Source: Roseateles hydrophilus
GTDB taxonomy: Bacteria > Pseudomonadota > Gammaproteobacteria > Burkholderiales > Burkholderiaceae_C
NCBI RefSeq assembly: GCF_026712245.1
Contig: NZ_JAPPUY010000003.1
Location: 680,269-744,268 of the forward strand
Direction of reading: 5' to 3'
Length of the DNA: 64,000 nt
Numbering within the stretch: position 1 is the first letter of the stretch; every line of letters starts with the position of its first letter. The notes beneath the pieces were generated by a model. It was not told the origin of the DNA. It ran no database searches and worked only from the letters and a program-made list of their open reading frames with translations. A program made the position numbers and the translations under genes. This document shows positions 7,891-16,186 of the stretch, one piece after another.

Positions 7891-8552
7891 ACGTTCTGAT
7901 CATCGGCGCCTCGCGCGGCCTGGGCCTTGAGTTCGTGCGCCAGTACCGCGCCGCGGGCGCCCGCGTCACCGCCACCGTGCGCGACGACGCCGGCCGTGCC
8001 CGCCTGACGGCACTGGGCGCCAAGCCGCTGACGCTGGACGTGGCCAGCGCGGCCAGCGTGTCGGGCCTGGCCTGGCAGATCGACGGCGAGGCCTTTGACG
8101 TGGTCGTCATCAATGCCGGCGTGTTCGGCCCGCGCGCCGGTGCGCTGGAGGCGCCCACGCAGGACGACTTCGACACCGTCATGCGCACCAATGTGCTGGG
8201 CCCCATGCGGCTGCTGCCGCAGGTGGCCGAGGCGCTGGCGCCGGGCGCGCGGCTGGCCATCGTGTCGTCGCGCATGGGCTCCATCGGCCTGCGCACGGGC
8301 ACGCACGGCTGGCTCTACCGCGCCTCCAAGGCGGCCGTGAACTCGGTGATGAAGGACGCCGCGCTGGCGCTGGCCGGCCGGGCCACCGTCATCAGCTTCC
8401 ACCCCGGCTGGGTGCGCACCGACATGGGCGGCGCCGAGGCCGACATCGACGCGCCCACCAGCATCGCCGGCATGCGCACGGTGCTGGCCAGCGTGAAGCC
8501 GGCCGACACCGGCAGTTTCTTCAATTACGACGGCCAGCCGCTGGCCTGGTGA
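7887..8552 (+). CDS. short-chain dehydrogenase/reductase
   Basis: 221-residue Rossmann oxidoreductase. The N-terminal GASRGLG cofactor motif, the VINAG segment (NNAG-equivalent, here VVINAGVFGP), and the catalytic YxxxK (LYRASKAAV) with Ser upstream (VSSRMGS) are all present. It resembles the CsgA/C-factor subgroup of SDRs (FHPGWVRTDMGG near the C-terminus). Coupled by a 4-base overlap to the LysE exporter. The substrate cannot be inferred. Confidence 0.88.
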   Translation: MNVLIIGASRGLGLEFVRQYRAAGARVTATVRDDAGRARLTALGAKPLTLDVASAASVSGLAWQIDGEAFDVVVINAGVFGPRAGALEAPTQDDFDTVMRTNVLGPMRLLPQVAEALAPGARLAIVSSRMGSIGLRTGTHGWLYRASKAAVNSVMKDAALALAGRATVISFHPGWVRTDMGGAEADIDAPTSIAGMRTVLASVKPADTGSFFNYDGQPLAW

Positions 8553-8634
8553 GGGCGCCGCCCGGCATGCGCTAAGGTCACGCCCTGACGACAACATGGC
8601 CGGGCCGGGAGCCCGGCAACTCGGGAGATCTCAC

Positions 8635-9114
8635 ATGAACGCGACCGCTGACCTGAACGCCACGCCGGCCACCACCACCTTGGTGAGCGTGGGCGAGATC
8701 TGCGAGCGCATCGTCCGCTTCAGCCGCGAGGACATCGCCACCTTTGCCCGCCTGACGGGCGACACCAACCCGCTGCACCACGACGTGCAGGCCGCGCAGC
8801 GCGCGCGTCATGGCGAGATCATCGCCAGCGGCCAGCAGACCACGGCCCAGCTGATCGGCCTGATCGCCAGCCATTTCTCGCGCAGCGACGATGGCCAGGC
8901 GCGCGAGCTGCTGTGCCTGAACTTCAACTTCTCGTTCAAGGCGCCGGTGTTCGCCGAGCAGGAACTGATGCTGTACTGGCGCGTGGCCAATGTGGAGTGG
9001 AACGCCACGCTGGGCGGCTGGCTGTTCCATGCCGATGGCCGCGCCACGGTGCGCAACGCCCACCCCTGCGTCATCGGGCGCGGCACGCTGCTGGTGAAGG
9101 CCGGCGGCGCCTGA
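8635..9114 (+). CDS. MaoC-like (R)-specific enoyl-CoA hydratase
   Basis: 159 residues with the hotdog-fold hydratase-2 motif: RFSREDIATFARLTGDTNPLHHD, with the Asp and His that activate water. The rest (HGEIIASGQQTTAQLIG, FNFSFKAPVFAEQEL) fits MaoC dehydratases. A strong ribosome site GGGAG stands 8 bases before the ATG. Together with the neighbouring acyl-CoA dehydrogenase and the thiolase upstream it suggests acyl-CoA breakdown or supply of hydroxyacyl-CoA; alternatives include a ketoreductase-linked polyhydroxyalkanoate role. Confidence 0.88.
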   Translation: MNATADLNATPATTTLVSVGEICERIVRFSREDIATFARLTGDTNPLHHDVQAAQRARHGEIIASGQQTTAQLIGLIASHFSRSDDGQARELLCLNFNFSFKAPVFAEQELMLYWRVANVEWNATLGGWLFHADGRATVRNAHPCVIGRGTLLVKAGGA

Positions 9115-9181
9115 GCGGCCGTCGCGCGGCCGCCCGCGGCGCGGGCCGTGAAAATGAGGGCCCTCACCAACGGGTCACCTC

Positions 9182-10315
9182 ATGCTTCTTACCGAAGACC
9201 ACCTGGCCGTGCAGGACGCCATCCGCGTCTATGTGCAGGCCGAGATCGCGCCCCATGCCGCCGCGTGGGACAAGCAACACCATTTCCCGGCCGAACAGTT
9301 GAAGGGCCTCGCGGCCCTGGGCTGCTACGGCGTGGCCGTGCCCACCGAGTGGGGCGGTGCCGGGCTGGACTACCTGGCCCTGGCCGTCATCCTCGAAGAG
9401 ATCGCCGCGGGCGACGGTGGCACCAGCACGGTCGTCAGCGTCAACAACTGCCCGGTCTGCTCCATCCTCGTGGCCTTCGGCAATGACGACCAGAAAACGC
9501 GCTTCCTGACGCCGCTGGCCAGCGGCGCCATGCTGGGCGCCTTCTGCCTGACCGAGCCGCATGTGGGCTCCGAGGCCGGCGGCTTGCGCACCACCGCCAC
9601 GCGTGACGGCGACGACTACGTGCTCAACGGCGTCAAGCAGTTCATCACCAGCGGCCAGCATGGCGACGTGGCCATCGTGATGGCCGTCACCGACAAGGCG
9701 GCCGGCAAGAAGGGCATCAGCGCCTTCCTCGTGCCCACGGCCACGCCGGGCTACCAGGTGGCCCGCGTCGAAGAAAAGATGGGCCAGCACACCAGCGACA
9801 CCGCGCAGATCGTGTTCGAGAACTGCCGCGTGCCCGCCGCCAACCGGCTGGGCGAGGAGGGTCAGGGCCTGAAGATCGCGCTGTCGGGCCTGGAGGGCGG
9901 GCGCATCGGCATCGCATCGCAGGCGGTGGGCATGGCACGCGCGGCCTTCGAGGCGGCGCTGCGCTACAGCCAGGACCGCGTCACCTTCGGCCAGCCCATC
10001 TTTCAACACCAGGCCGTGCAGTTCAAGCTGGCCGACATGGCCACCCAGATCGAGGCCGCGCGCCAGCTGATCTGGCATGCCGCCAGCCTGAAGGACGCCG
10101 GCCGGCCCTGCCTGAAGGAGGCCGCCATGGCCAAGCTGTTCGCCAGCGAGATGGCCGAGCGCGTGTGCTCCGAGGCCATCCAGATCCACGGCGGCTACGG
10201 CTATCTCAGCGACTTCCCGGTCGAGCGCATCTACCGCGACGTGCGCGTGTGCCAGATCTACGAGGGCACGAGCGAGGTGCAGAAGATCCTGATCGGGCGC
10301 GCGCTGGCCGGCTGA
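9182..10315 (+). CDS. acyl-CoA dehydrogenase
   Basis: 377-residue flavoprotein that introduces a trans-2 double bond into acyl-CoA and passes electrons to ETF. The signature CLTEPHVGSEAGG, the second signature (YGYLSDFPVERIYRDVRVCQIYEGTSE split around the catalytic Glu in YEGT) and the C-terminal QKILIGRAL are intact. Length is that of short/medium-chain enzymes. It follows MaoC by 67 bases. Chain-length preference is not deducible from sequence alone. Confidence 0.94.
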   Translation: MLLTEDHLAVQDAIRVYVQAEIAPHAAAWDKQHHFPAEQLKGLAALGCYGVAVPTEWGGAGLDYLALAVILEEIAAGDGGTSTVVSVNNCPVCSILVAFGNDDQKTRFLTPLASGAMLGAFCLTEPHVGSEAGGLRTTATRDGDDYVLNGVKQFITSGQHGDVAIVMAVTDKAAGKKGISAFLVPTATPGYQVARVEEKMGQHTSDTAQIVFENCRVPAANRLGEEGQGLKIALSGLEGGRIGIASQAVGMARAAFEAALRYSQDRVTFGQPIFQHQAVQFKLADMATQIEAARQLIWHAASLKDAGRPCLKEAAMAKLFASEMAERVCSEAIQIHGGYGYLSDFPVERIYRDVRVCQIYEGTSEVQKILIGRALAG

Positions 10316-10415
10316 CCGGCTGCGGCGAGCGGGGGTTCGCGCCGCCGGCTGTCGATTCATCCGCAGCGCCGCACATTCGTCGCACGGCGGCGGTGCCGCG
10401 GTGTCGTGCTGCCTA

Positions 10416-10450
10416 GCATGCCGATCATTCATTTCAGGAGATCGGCATGC
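10416..10450. promoter_or_regulatory. perfect 11-bp inverted repeat enclosing the ribosome site and start codon of the ABC ATPase gene
   Basis: GCATGCCGATC (10416-10426) is exactly repeated in reverse complement as GATCGGCATGC (10440-10450), separated by 13 bases. The Shine-Dalgarno AGGAG (10436-10440) lies at the loop/stem junction and the ATG (10447-10449) lies inside the 3' arm. In RNA this hairpin would bury the start codon; in DNA it would make a 35-bp operator overlapping a possible -10 (TAGCAT, 10414-10419). Either way it looks regulatory. Confidence 0.6.
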
Positions 10451-11373
10451 AGGAGTTGCTGGTGGCCCGAGGCCTGCGCAAGGCTTACGGGAGCCGCGTG
10501 GCGGTGCAGGAGGTCAGCCTCGCGCTGCGCCCCGGCGAGGTGCTAGGCCTGCTGGGCCCGAACGGCGCCGGCAAGTCCACGACGGTGGGCATCATCAGCG
10601 GGCTGACCGTGCCCGATGCCGGCAGCGTGACGCTGTCCGGCGGCGTGACGCTGGCCAGCGACCCCACGGCCTACAAGCGCCGCATCGGCCTCGTGCCGCA
10701 GGACTTCGCGCTGTACGAGGACCTGCCCGCACGCATGAACGTCGAGCTGTTCGGCGCGCTGTACGGCCTGGCCCCCGACGTGCTGAAGCGCCGTGCCGCC
10801 GAGGTGCTGGCCATGGTGGGCCTGGCCGACCGCGCGCGCGACAAGCCGGCCACCTTCTCGGGCGGCATGAAGCGGCGGCTCAACATCGCCTGCGCGCTGG
10901 TGCACGACCCCGACATCCTGCTGCTGGACGAGCCCACCGCCGGCGTGGACCCGCACAGCCGCAATGCCATCTTCGACAACCTGGAAGCGCTCAAGCGCGC
11001 CGGCAAGGCCCTGGTCTACACCACGCATTACATGGAAGAGGCCGAGCGCCTGGCCGACCACCTCGTCATCGTGGACCACGGCCGCGTGGTGGCCAGCGGC
11101 ACCCAGGCCCAGCTGTTTGCGCAGCTGCCGGCGGCGCAGCGGCTGCAGGTGGAGATCGACGGCGAGCCGGACGAGGCCGCCCTGCAGGGGCTGCCCGGCG
11201 TGACGCGCAGCGGCCAGCGGCTGGAGATCGCGGTCGCTGATGTCGGCCGCGACACGGCGGCCCTGCTGGCCGCACTGGCGCAGCGCGGCGTGGCGGTGCG
11301 CGGCCTGGCCACGGCGCGTGCCACGCTGGAAGACGTGTTCCTGGCCCTGACGGGCCGCCAACTGCGCGACTGA
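10447..11373 (+). CDS. ABC-2 type exporter, ATP-binding subunit
   Basis: 308-residue ATPase. Walker A (GPNGAGKST), signature (FSGGMKRRLNIA), Walker B (ILLLDEPTAGVD) and the H-loop His (TTHYMEEAE) are intact. The FSGGMKRRLN form and the C-terminal extension (about residues 225-305) are typical of DrrA/CcmA-type drug or lipid exporters. It is followed 11 bases later by its permease. Expression may be controlled by the inverted repeat across its start. Substrate unknown. Confidence 0.92.
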   Translation: MQELLVARGLRKAYGSRVAVQEVSLALRPGEVLGLLGPNGAGKSTTVGIISGLTVPDAGSVTLSGGVTLASDPTAYKRRIGLVPQDFALYEDLPARMNVELFGALYGLAPDVLKRRAAEVLAMVGLADRARDKPATFSGGMKRRLNIACALVHDPDILLLDEPTAGVDPHSRNAIFDNLEALKRAGKALVYTTHYMEEAERLADHLVIVDHGRVVASGTQAQLFAQLPAAQRLQVEIDGEPDEAALQGLPGVTRSGQRLEIAVADVGRDTAALLAALAQRGVAVRGLATARATLEDVFLALTGRQLRD

Positions 11374-11384
11374 ACGGAGCCCCC

Positions 11385-12662
11385 ATGCAAGCCCTTGTTG
11401 CCCTGGTGCGTGCAGAGATCCTGCTGCACTTCTCCAACCGCCGCGCCGTGCTGCTCAGCATCGTGGCGCCCATCCTGATCGCCGCCTTCTTCGGCAGCCT
11501 GTTCGGCGGCAGCGCGCGCGGCGGCAGCATCGCCGTGGCCGTGGTGGACCTGGACGGCAGCCCGCTGTCCCAGCGCGTGGTGGCTGCGCTGCAGGCCGAG
11601 GCGGCACTCAAGACCGTCGTCACCGGCGAGGCCGAGGCGCTGGCCCAGGTGCGCGCCGGCAAGCTGCGCGTGGCAGCCGTGCTGCCCCGGGGCCTGCAGG
11701 CGCAGGCCGGCGGCGCGATGTTCGGCGGCACGGCCAAGCCCGAGATCGTGCTGCACCACGACCCCTCCCAGGCCAGCGCGCTGGCGGTGGTGCGTGGGCT
11801 GCTGGCGCAGACGCTGATGCAGGAGGTCAGCCGCGCCACGCTCAGCCCAGAGGGCCTGGCCCGCCTGCAGCAGCAGGTGCGCGCCGACAGCCAGGTGCCG
11901 AGCGACCAGCGCCACGAGCTGCTGCAGATGTTTGCCGCCATCGACAAGGTGCAGCAGCGCGAGGCCGCCGCGTCGGGCGCGGGCGAGCTGCCGGCCGGCC
12001 TGGCCATGCCCTACACCACCCGTGACGTGCAGGCCCTGCCAGAGGGCGGCGCCGCGCCGGCGGCCTACAACAGCTACGCGCATGCCTTTGCGGGCATGGG
12101 CGTGCAGTTCATCCTGATGGCCGGCATCGACATGGCCGTGGGCCTGCTGCTGATGCGCCGTCTGGGCCTGTGGCAGCGGCTGCGGGCCGCGCCGCTGTCG
12201 CGCACGCAGCTGCTGGGCAGCCGCATCGTGGCCAGCACGCTGATCTCGCTGCTGGTGTTCGTCGTGATCTACGCGGTGGCCATCGCGGCCTTCGGCGTGC
12301 GGGTGCTGGGCAGCGTGGCAGGCCTGGCGCTGGTGCTGGTGTGCTTCTCGCTGATGACGGCCTGCTTCGGCCTGCTGGTGGCGGCGCTGGGCCGTACGCC
12401 CGAGGCCACGCGCGGCCTGGCCATCCTGGCCACGCTGCTGATGGTGATGGTGGGCGGCGCCTGGGTGCCGGCCTTCCTGTTCCCCGACTGGCTGCAGACG
12501 GCCTCGCTGGCCGTGCCCACGCGCTGGGCCGTGGACGCGCTGGACGCTATGACCTGGCGCGGCCAGCCCTTCGCCGAGGCGCTGCTGCCCAGCGCCGTGA
12601 TGCTGGGCTTCAGCGCGGTGTTCGCGGCGGTGGCGGTGTGGCGCTTCCGCTGGGAGGCGTGA
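11385..12662 (+). CDS. ABC-2 type exporter, permease subunit
   Basis: 425-residue membrane subunit partnering the ATPase just upstream. One N-terminal membrane helix (LLSIVAPILIAAFFGSLF) is followed by a large extracytoplasmic region (about residues 45-235) and then a cluster of five hydrophobic segments ending near the C-terminus, the YhhJ/YbhR-like layout of ABC-2 exporters. The segment FAGMGVQFILMAGIDMAVGLLL marks the start of the membrane core. No membrane-fusion protein gene is nearby. Substrate unknown. Confidence 0.9.
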   Translation: MQALVALVRAEILLHFSNRRAVLLSIVAPILIAAFFGSLFGGSARGGSIAVAVVDLDGSPLSQRVVAALQAEAALKTVVTGEAEALAQVRAGKLRVAAVLPRGLQAQAGGAMFGGTAKPEIVLHHDPSQASALAVVRGLLAQTLMQEVSRATLSPEGLARLQQQVRADSQVPSDQRHELLQMFAAIDKVQQREAAASGAGELPAGLAMPYTTRDVQALPEGGAAPAAYNSYAHAFAGMGVQFILMAGIDMAVGLLLMRRLGLWQRLRAAPLSRTQLLGSRIVASTLISLLVFVVIYAVAIAAFGVRVLGSVAGLALVLVCFSLMTACFGLLVAALGRTPEATRGLAILATLLMVMVGGAWVPAFLFPDWLQTASLAVPTRWAVDALDAMTWRGQPFAEALLPSAVMLGFSAVFAAVAVWRFRWEA

Positions 12663-12725
12663 AGGCGGGGCAGTATCGTGCTGTGCACTACGGCGCGATG
12701 CGCCGCAGCCCCGAGCACGTGTGGG

Positions 12726-13247
12726 TCAGGCCGTGGCCGGGCTGCCACGTCGGACCGGGCCCACGCGGGCTTCGATCCGCAGTTGCAAATCGCGCAGGGC
12801 GCCGATCATGAACAGCAACTCCACGACCACGAACAAGGGGCCGATGATCAGCCCCATCAGGTCGTCCACGAAGGCGGGCTTGCGGCCCTCCCAGAAGTGA
12901 CCGACGAACTGAAACGCCCAGCCCACGGTGAAACCACCCACACCCAGCGCCAGCCACAGCGCGGTGCTCTGCGTGGCGGCCCACGCGCCGACAGCGACGG
13001 CACCCGCGAGCAGTGTGGCCATCAACAAGCCCAGGCGCAGGTTCAGTGCAAGGTAGTACAGCGCAGTCAGCGCGGCCACTACCAGGGCGGGCGACATGGT
13101 GAGGCCCGCCACGTTCAGGCTCGGGCGCGACAACAACACCGCCACGGCGACGACGATCAGCGGGATGCCGATGAAATGCGTGGCGATGTTGCGGCTGTCG
13201 CGGTGGTAAGCAGCGTAGGCACTCAGTTGCGCTTCCAGGGTCTTCAT
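12726..13247 (-). CDS. Mpo1-like (DUF962) membrane protein
   Basis: 173-residue integral membrane protein of the DUF962/Mpo1 family; yeast Mpo1 is an iron-dependent 2-hydroxy fatty acid dioxygenase. Conserved elements are YHRDSRNIATHFIGIP near the N-terminus and FVGHFWEGRKPA before the last membrane segments, carrying the family histidines. Four to five hydrophobic helices are apparent. The ATG at 13247 gives MKTLEAQLSAYAAYH; a longer frame upstream lacks family resemblance. Enzymatic role in this bacterium is by homology only. Confidence 0.85.
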   Translation of the reverse strand: MKTLEAQLSAYAAYHRDSRNIATHFIGIPLIVVAVAVLLSRPSLNVAGLTMSPALVVAALTALYYLALNLRLGLLMATLLAGAVAVGAWAATQSTALWLALGVGGFTVGWAFQFVGHFWEGRKPAFVDDLMGLIIGPLFVVVELLFMIGALRDLQLRIEARVGPVRRGSPATA

Positions 13248-13289
13248 GGGCGAGGCGGGGGCAGTGGTTGCTCGGACGGCTGGGATCAT

Positions 13290-13304
13290 GGAATAGAACA
13301 TTCC
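13290..13304. promoter_or_regulatory. palindrome upstream of the Mpo1-like gene
   Basis: GGAAT-N5-ATTCC, a perfect 5-bp dyad 43 bases before the Mpo1-like start. On the minus strand a possible promoter overlaps it: TTGGAC (13315-13320 read in reverse), 17 bases, TATTCC. A repressor binding the dyad would block this promoter. No regulator gene is adjacent, so this is only a candidate. Confidence 0.3.
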
Positions 13305-13371
13305 GTGACTCTGTCCAAAAGCCGACAAAGTGCGCCGGCTGGCGGAGGCTTTGGGGGGCAGCCTGGCGCGC

Positions 13372-14067
13372 TCAGCGCACTGCCGACAGCCATCGCCGCC
13401 AGCGGGGCGCCAGCCACGGGCCGTCCTCCCCCAGCCAGTCGGCCGACACCAGCACGCGGTGCGCCCGGCCGATCAGCTTCTCGCGCGGCACGGGGCCGAT
13501 GACGCGCGAGTCGGCGCTGAGGTCGCGGTTGTCGCCCAGCATGAAGTAGTGCCCGGCGGGCACGGTGAACTCGGCCAGGTCGCGTGCCACGGCCAGGCCG
13601 GTCAGCCGCTGCACGGCGTGCGGGCGGCCGCTGAGGGTCTCGGTGCTGCGCACGGCGTCGACCACCCAGCCCGGCGCCAGCGTCTCGCCGCGCGTGTGGG
13701 CGCCGGTTTGCGCCTGCGGCTGGCCGTTGAGCAGCAGCACACCGTCGCGCAGCGCGATGCGGTCGCCCGGCAGGCCCACGAGGCGCTTGATGAGGCGGGT
13801 GCCGTCTACCGGCGAGCCGAAGGTGACGATGTCGCCGCGCGCAGGCTCGCCCAGTGGCAGCAGCACCACGTCGGTCAGCGGCAGCTTGAGGTCGTAGGCC
13901 AGCCGGTTCACCAGCACCACGTCGCCTTCCAGCAGCGTGGGCCGCATGGACGCGGACGGGATGGGGTTCCAGTCGGCCACGGCGGTGCGCAGCAGCGCGA
14001 AGCCGAGCAGGAATAGCAGGAAGCCACGATGGGCGCGCAGGGTGTGGGAGAGCGTCATGGCCGCCAT
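13372..14067 (-). CDS. lepB: signal peptidase I (S26)
   Basis: 231-residue membrane-anchored serine protease that cleaves signal peptides. One N-terminal membrane helix (GFLLFLLGFALLRTAV) is followed by the catalytic Ser40 in PSASMRPTL, box C/D with the catalytic Lys in LIKRLVGLPGD, and box E (HYFMLGDNRDLSADSR). Shorter than E. coli LepB, with a single membrane anchor. It is not in the usual lepA-lepB-rnc setting, so it may be an additional signal peptidase. The start could also be the inner ATG at 14058. Confidence 0.88.
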   Translation of the reverse strand: MAAMTLSHTLRAHRGFLLFLLGFALLRTAVADWNPIPSASMRPTLLEGDVVLVNRLAYDLKLPLTDVVLLPLGEPARGDIVTFGSPVDGTRLIKRLVGLPGDRIALRDGVLLLNGQPQAQTGAHTRGETLAPGWVVDAVRSTETLSGRPHAVQRLTGLAVARDLAEFTVPAGHYFMLGDNRDLSADSRVIGPVPREKLIGRAHRVLVSADWLGEDGPWLAPRWRRWLSAVR

Positions 14068-14202
14068 GCTGGCGCGGCGCGGCCGGTGGCGCCGCAGCCG
14101 GCGGGCGAATGGCGGTTTGGCCTGCGTGAACGGCAGGCCCGCGCGCTGCGTGGCGGGCCGTGGCCGCCTGGGCGCCGCGACCCCCGACGGTAAACTGCCT
14201 TG

Positions 14203-14892
14203 ATGCCTTTTCTGCTTGCCCTCGACAGCTCCACCGACACGATGGCCCTGGCCCTTGTGACGCCCGGGCAGGACAGGGTGGTCGACGCGGCCGGCGGTGC
14301 TCAGGCCTCGGCGCAGCTGCTGCCGCAGGCCCGCGCGCTGCTGGCGGCCGAGGGCGTCGCCATGGCGCAGCTGCAGGCCATCGCCTTCGGCCAAGGGCCG
14401 GGCGCATTCACCGGCCTGCGCACGGCCTGTGCCGTGGCCCAGGGCCTGGCCTTCGGGCTGAACCTGCCCGTGCTGGCCATCGACAGCCTGATGCTGGTGG
14501 CCGAGGACGCCCGCGCCCAGGGCGCCGGTGACGACATCTGGGTGGCGATGGACGCCCGCATCGGCGAGATCTACGCCGCCCGCTACCGCTGGTCGGGCGA
14601 TGCCTGGCAGGTGCTGGAGGCACCGGCGCTGTACGCGCCCGAGGCGCTGGCCGCGCACTGGGGCCGCCCGGCGGCGGTGGCGGGCACGGCGCTCACCGCC
14701 TACGCCGCCGCACTGGGCACGCTGGACAAGGCCTGGCCGCAGGCGCACTCCCGCGCCGCCGCGTTGGCCGCGCTGGCCCGGGCCGCCTGGCAGCGCGGCG
14801 AGGGCCGTGACGCGGCCGAGGCGCTGCCGGTCTACGTGCGCGACAAGGTGGCGCTGACGACGGCCGAGCGCGAACAGAAGGCGGTGCCGTGA
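14203..14892 (+). CDS. tsaB: tRNA threonylcarbamoyladenosine synthesis protein TsaB
   Basis: 229 residues of the TsaB/YeaZ family, the ASKHA-fold partner of TsaD in making t6A37 of tRNAs reading ANN codons. Family features: LALDSSTDTMALAL at the N-terminus, FGQGPGAFTGLRTACAVAQGLAFG, and DARIGEIYAARY. The ATG at 14203 is chosen over the TTG just before it. It overlaps rimI by 4 bases (GTGA) and heads a run of four overlapping genes. Divergent from lepB. Confidence 0.93.
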   Translation: MPFLLALDSSTDTMALALVTPGQDRVVDAAGGAQASAQLLPQARALLAAEGVAMAQLQAIAFGQGPGAFTGLRTACAVAQGLAFGLNLPVLAIDSLMLVAEDARAQGAGDDIWVAMDARIGEIYAARYRWSGDAWQVLEAPALYAPEALAAHWGRPAAVAGTALTAYAAALGTLDKAWPQAHSRAAALAALARAAWQRGEGRDAAEALPVYVRDKVALTTAEREQKAVP

Positions 14893-15392
14893 GCGCCGTG
14901 CCGGACCGCAACCCGCCGCCCTGGGAAGCCAGCCCCCTGCGCGTGCCCGACCTGACCGAGCTGATGGCTATCGAGCGCCAGGCCTACCCGGTGCCGTGGA
15001 CGCATGGCAACTTTGTCGACTCGCTGGCCGCCGGCTATCCGGCCGAGGTGCTGCGCGCGCCGGTCAGTGCCGGGCTGCGGGCGGGCCGCGATTTGCTGGG
15101 CTACTGGGTGGCCATGCCGGGTGTGGACGAGATGCACCTGCTCAACATCACCGTGGCGCCCGCCTGGCAGGGGCGCGGCCTGGCCGTCGCGATGCTGGAC
15201 CGGCTGGTGGCCGTCTGCCGCGAGCGCGCGCTCACGCAGCTGTGGCTGGAAGTGCGCGTCAGCAACCAGCGCGCGCGCGACGTCTACCAACGCTACGGCT
15301 TTGCCGAGGTCGGCCTGCGCCGCGCCTACTACCCGGTGCCGCAGGGCCCGCGCGAGGACGCCGTGCTGATGAGCCTGGCGGTGCCCGCATGA
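14889..15392 (+). CDS. rimI: ribosomal protein S18 alanine N-acetyltransferase
   Basis: 167-residue GNAT acetyltransferase. The acetyl-CoA motif is NITVAPAWQGRGLA, and the C-terminal YQRYGFAEVGLRRAYYP carries the Tyr typical of RimI. It starts with GTG inside the tsaB stop codon, the classical tsaB-rimI arrangement, which supports the RimI assignment. It overlaps the next gene by 4 bases (ATGA). Confidence 0.9.
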   Translation: MSAVPDRNPPPWEASPLRVPDLTELMAIERQAYPVPWTHGNFVDSLAAGYPAEVLRAPVSAGLRAGRDLLGYWVAMPGVDEMHLLNITVAPAWQGRGLAVAMLDRLVAVCRERALTQLWLEVRVSNQRARDVYQRYGFAEVGLRRAYYPVPQGPREDAVLMSLAVPA

Positions 15393-16186
15393 GTTGGGAC
15401 AGCCGCCAGCGGGCCATGCTGGCCGAGATGGGCTTTCGCCTGCCGGCGCCGCCCGTGGAGGTGCCGGCCGAGCCCGCGCCCGGCCCTGTGGCGGCCGCGC
15501 CGGTCGTGGCGCCGCCGGCCCCGCTGGCGCCTGCGCCCGTGCGGCCGCCGGCAGCCCCAGTGCCCACTCCAGCCGCTGCGCCTGTGCCGGCGGCCGCGCC
15601 GTCCGCCGTGCCCGCCGCGCTGGCCGGGTTGGACCTGGACGCCCTGCGCGCTGCCGTGCTGGACGGCCGCGCCTGCGGCGCCTGCGAGCACCGCAGCCAT
15701 CTGTTTGGCCGCGGGGCGCTGCCGCGTGCCGACTGGCTGGTGGTGACCGATGCGCCGACCGAGGCCGACGAGGCGGCCGGCCAGCTGTTCGTCGCCGAGG
15801 CCGGCCGGCTGCTGGAGCGCATGGTGCTGGCTGCGGGCCAGCGCCTCGCGGGCGACGCGCCCACCGCGTTCGTCACGCCGCTGGTGCCCGGCCGTGCGCC
15901 GCGCGGGCGGCCGCCGCAGGCGCATGAGCTGGAGGCCGGCGAGGCGCAGCTGGCGCGCCTGGCCGAGCTGCTGCAGCCGCGCCTGGTGCTGGCCATCGGC
16001 CCGCTGGCCGCACGCCGGCTCACCGGCCTGCCCGATCCGCTGGGCCGCCTGCGCGGCCGCGTGCATGCGTGGCGCGGCCTGCCGCTGGTGGTGACCTACG
16101 CGCCGTCCTACCTGCTGCGTTCGCCCGCCGACAAGGCCGGCGCCTGGGACGACCTGCGCCTGGCCCTGGCCAGCCGGCCCGCATGA
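15389..16186 (+). CDS. uracil-DNA glycosylase-superfamily protein with degenerate active site
   Basis: 265 residues. Residues about 20-75 are an Ala/Pro/Val linker; residues about 85-262 resemble family 4 uracil-DNA glycosylases (LLERMV, AIGPLAARRLTGL, PSYLLRSPADKAGAW). Key residues differ from the family: a CxxC (CGAC) remains, but the two later iron-sulfur cysteines are gone (LVPGRAP, LEAGEAQL), motif A GEAPG is replaced by TDAPT, and the HPSYLL histidine is Ala (YAPSYLL). It is therefore unlikely to be a normal glycosylase. Overlaps rimI and the GGDEF/EAL gene by 4 bases each. Confidence 0.75.
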   Translation: MSWDSRQRAMLAEMGFRLPAPPVEVPAEPAPGPVAAAPVVAPPAPLAPAPVRPPAAPVPTPAAAPVPAAAPSAVPAALAGLDLDALRAAVLDGRACGACEHRSHLFGRGALPRADWLVVTDAPTEADEAAGQLFVAEAGRLLERMVLAAGQRLAGDAPTAFVTPLVPGRAPRGRPPQAHELEAGEAQLARLAELLQPRLVLAIGPLAARRLTGLPDPLGRLRGRVHAWRGLPLVVTYAPSYLLRSPADKAGAWDDLRLALASRPA

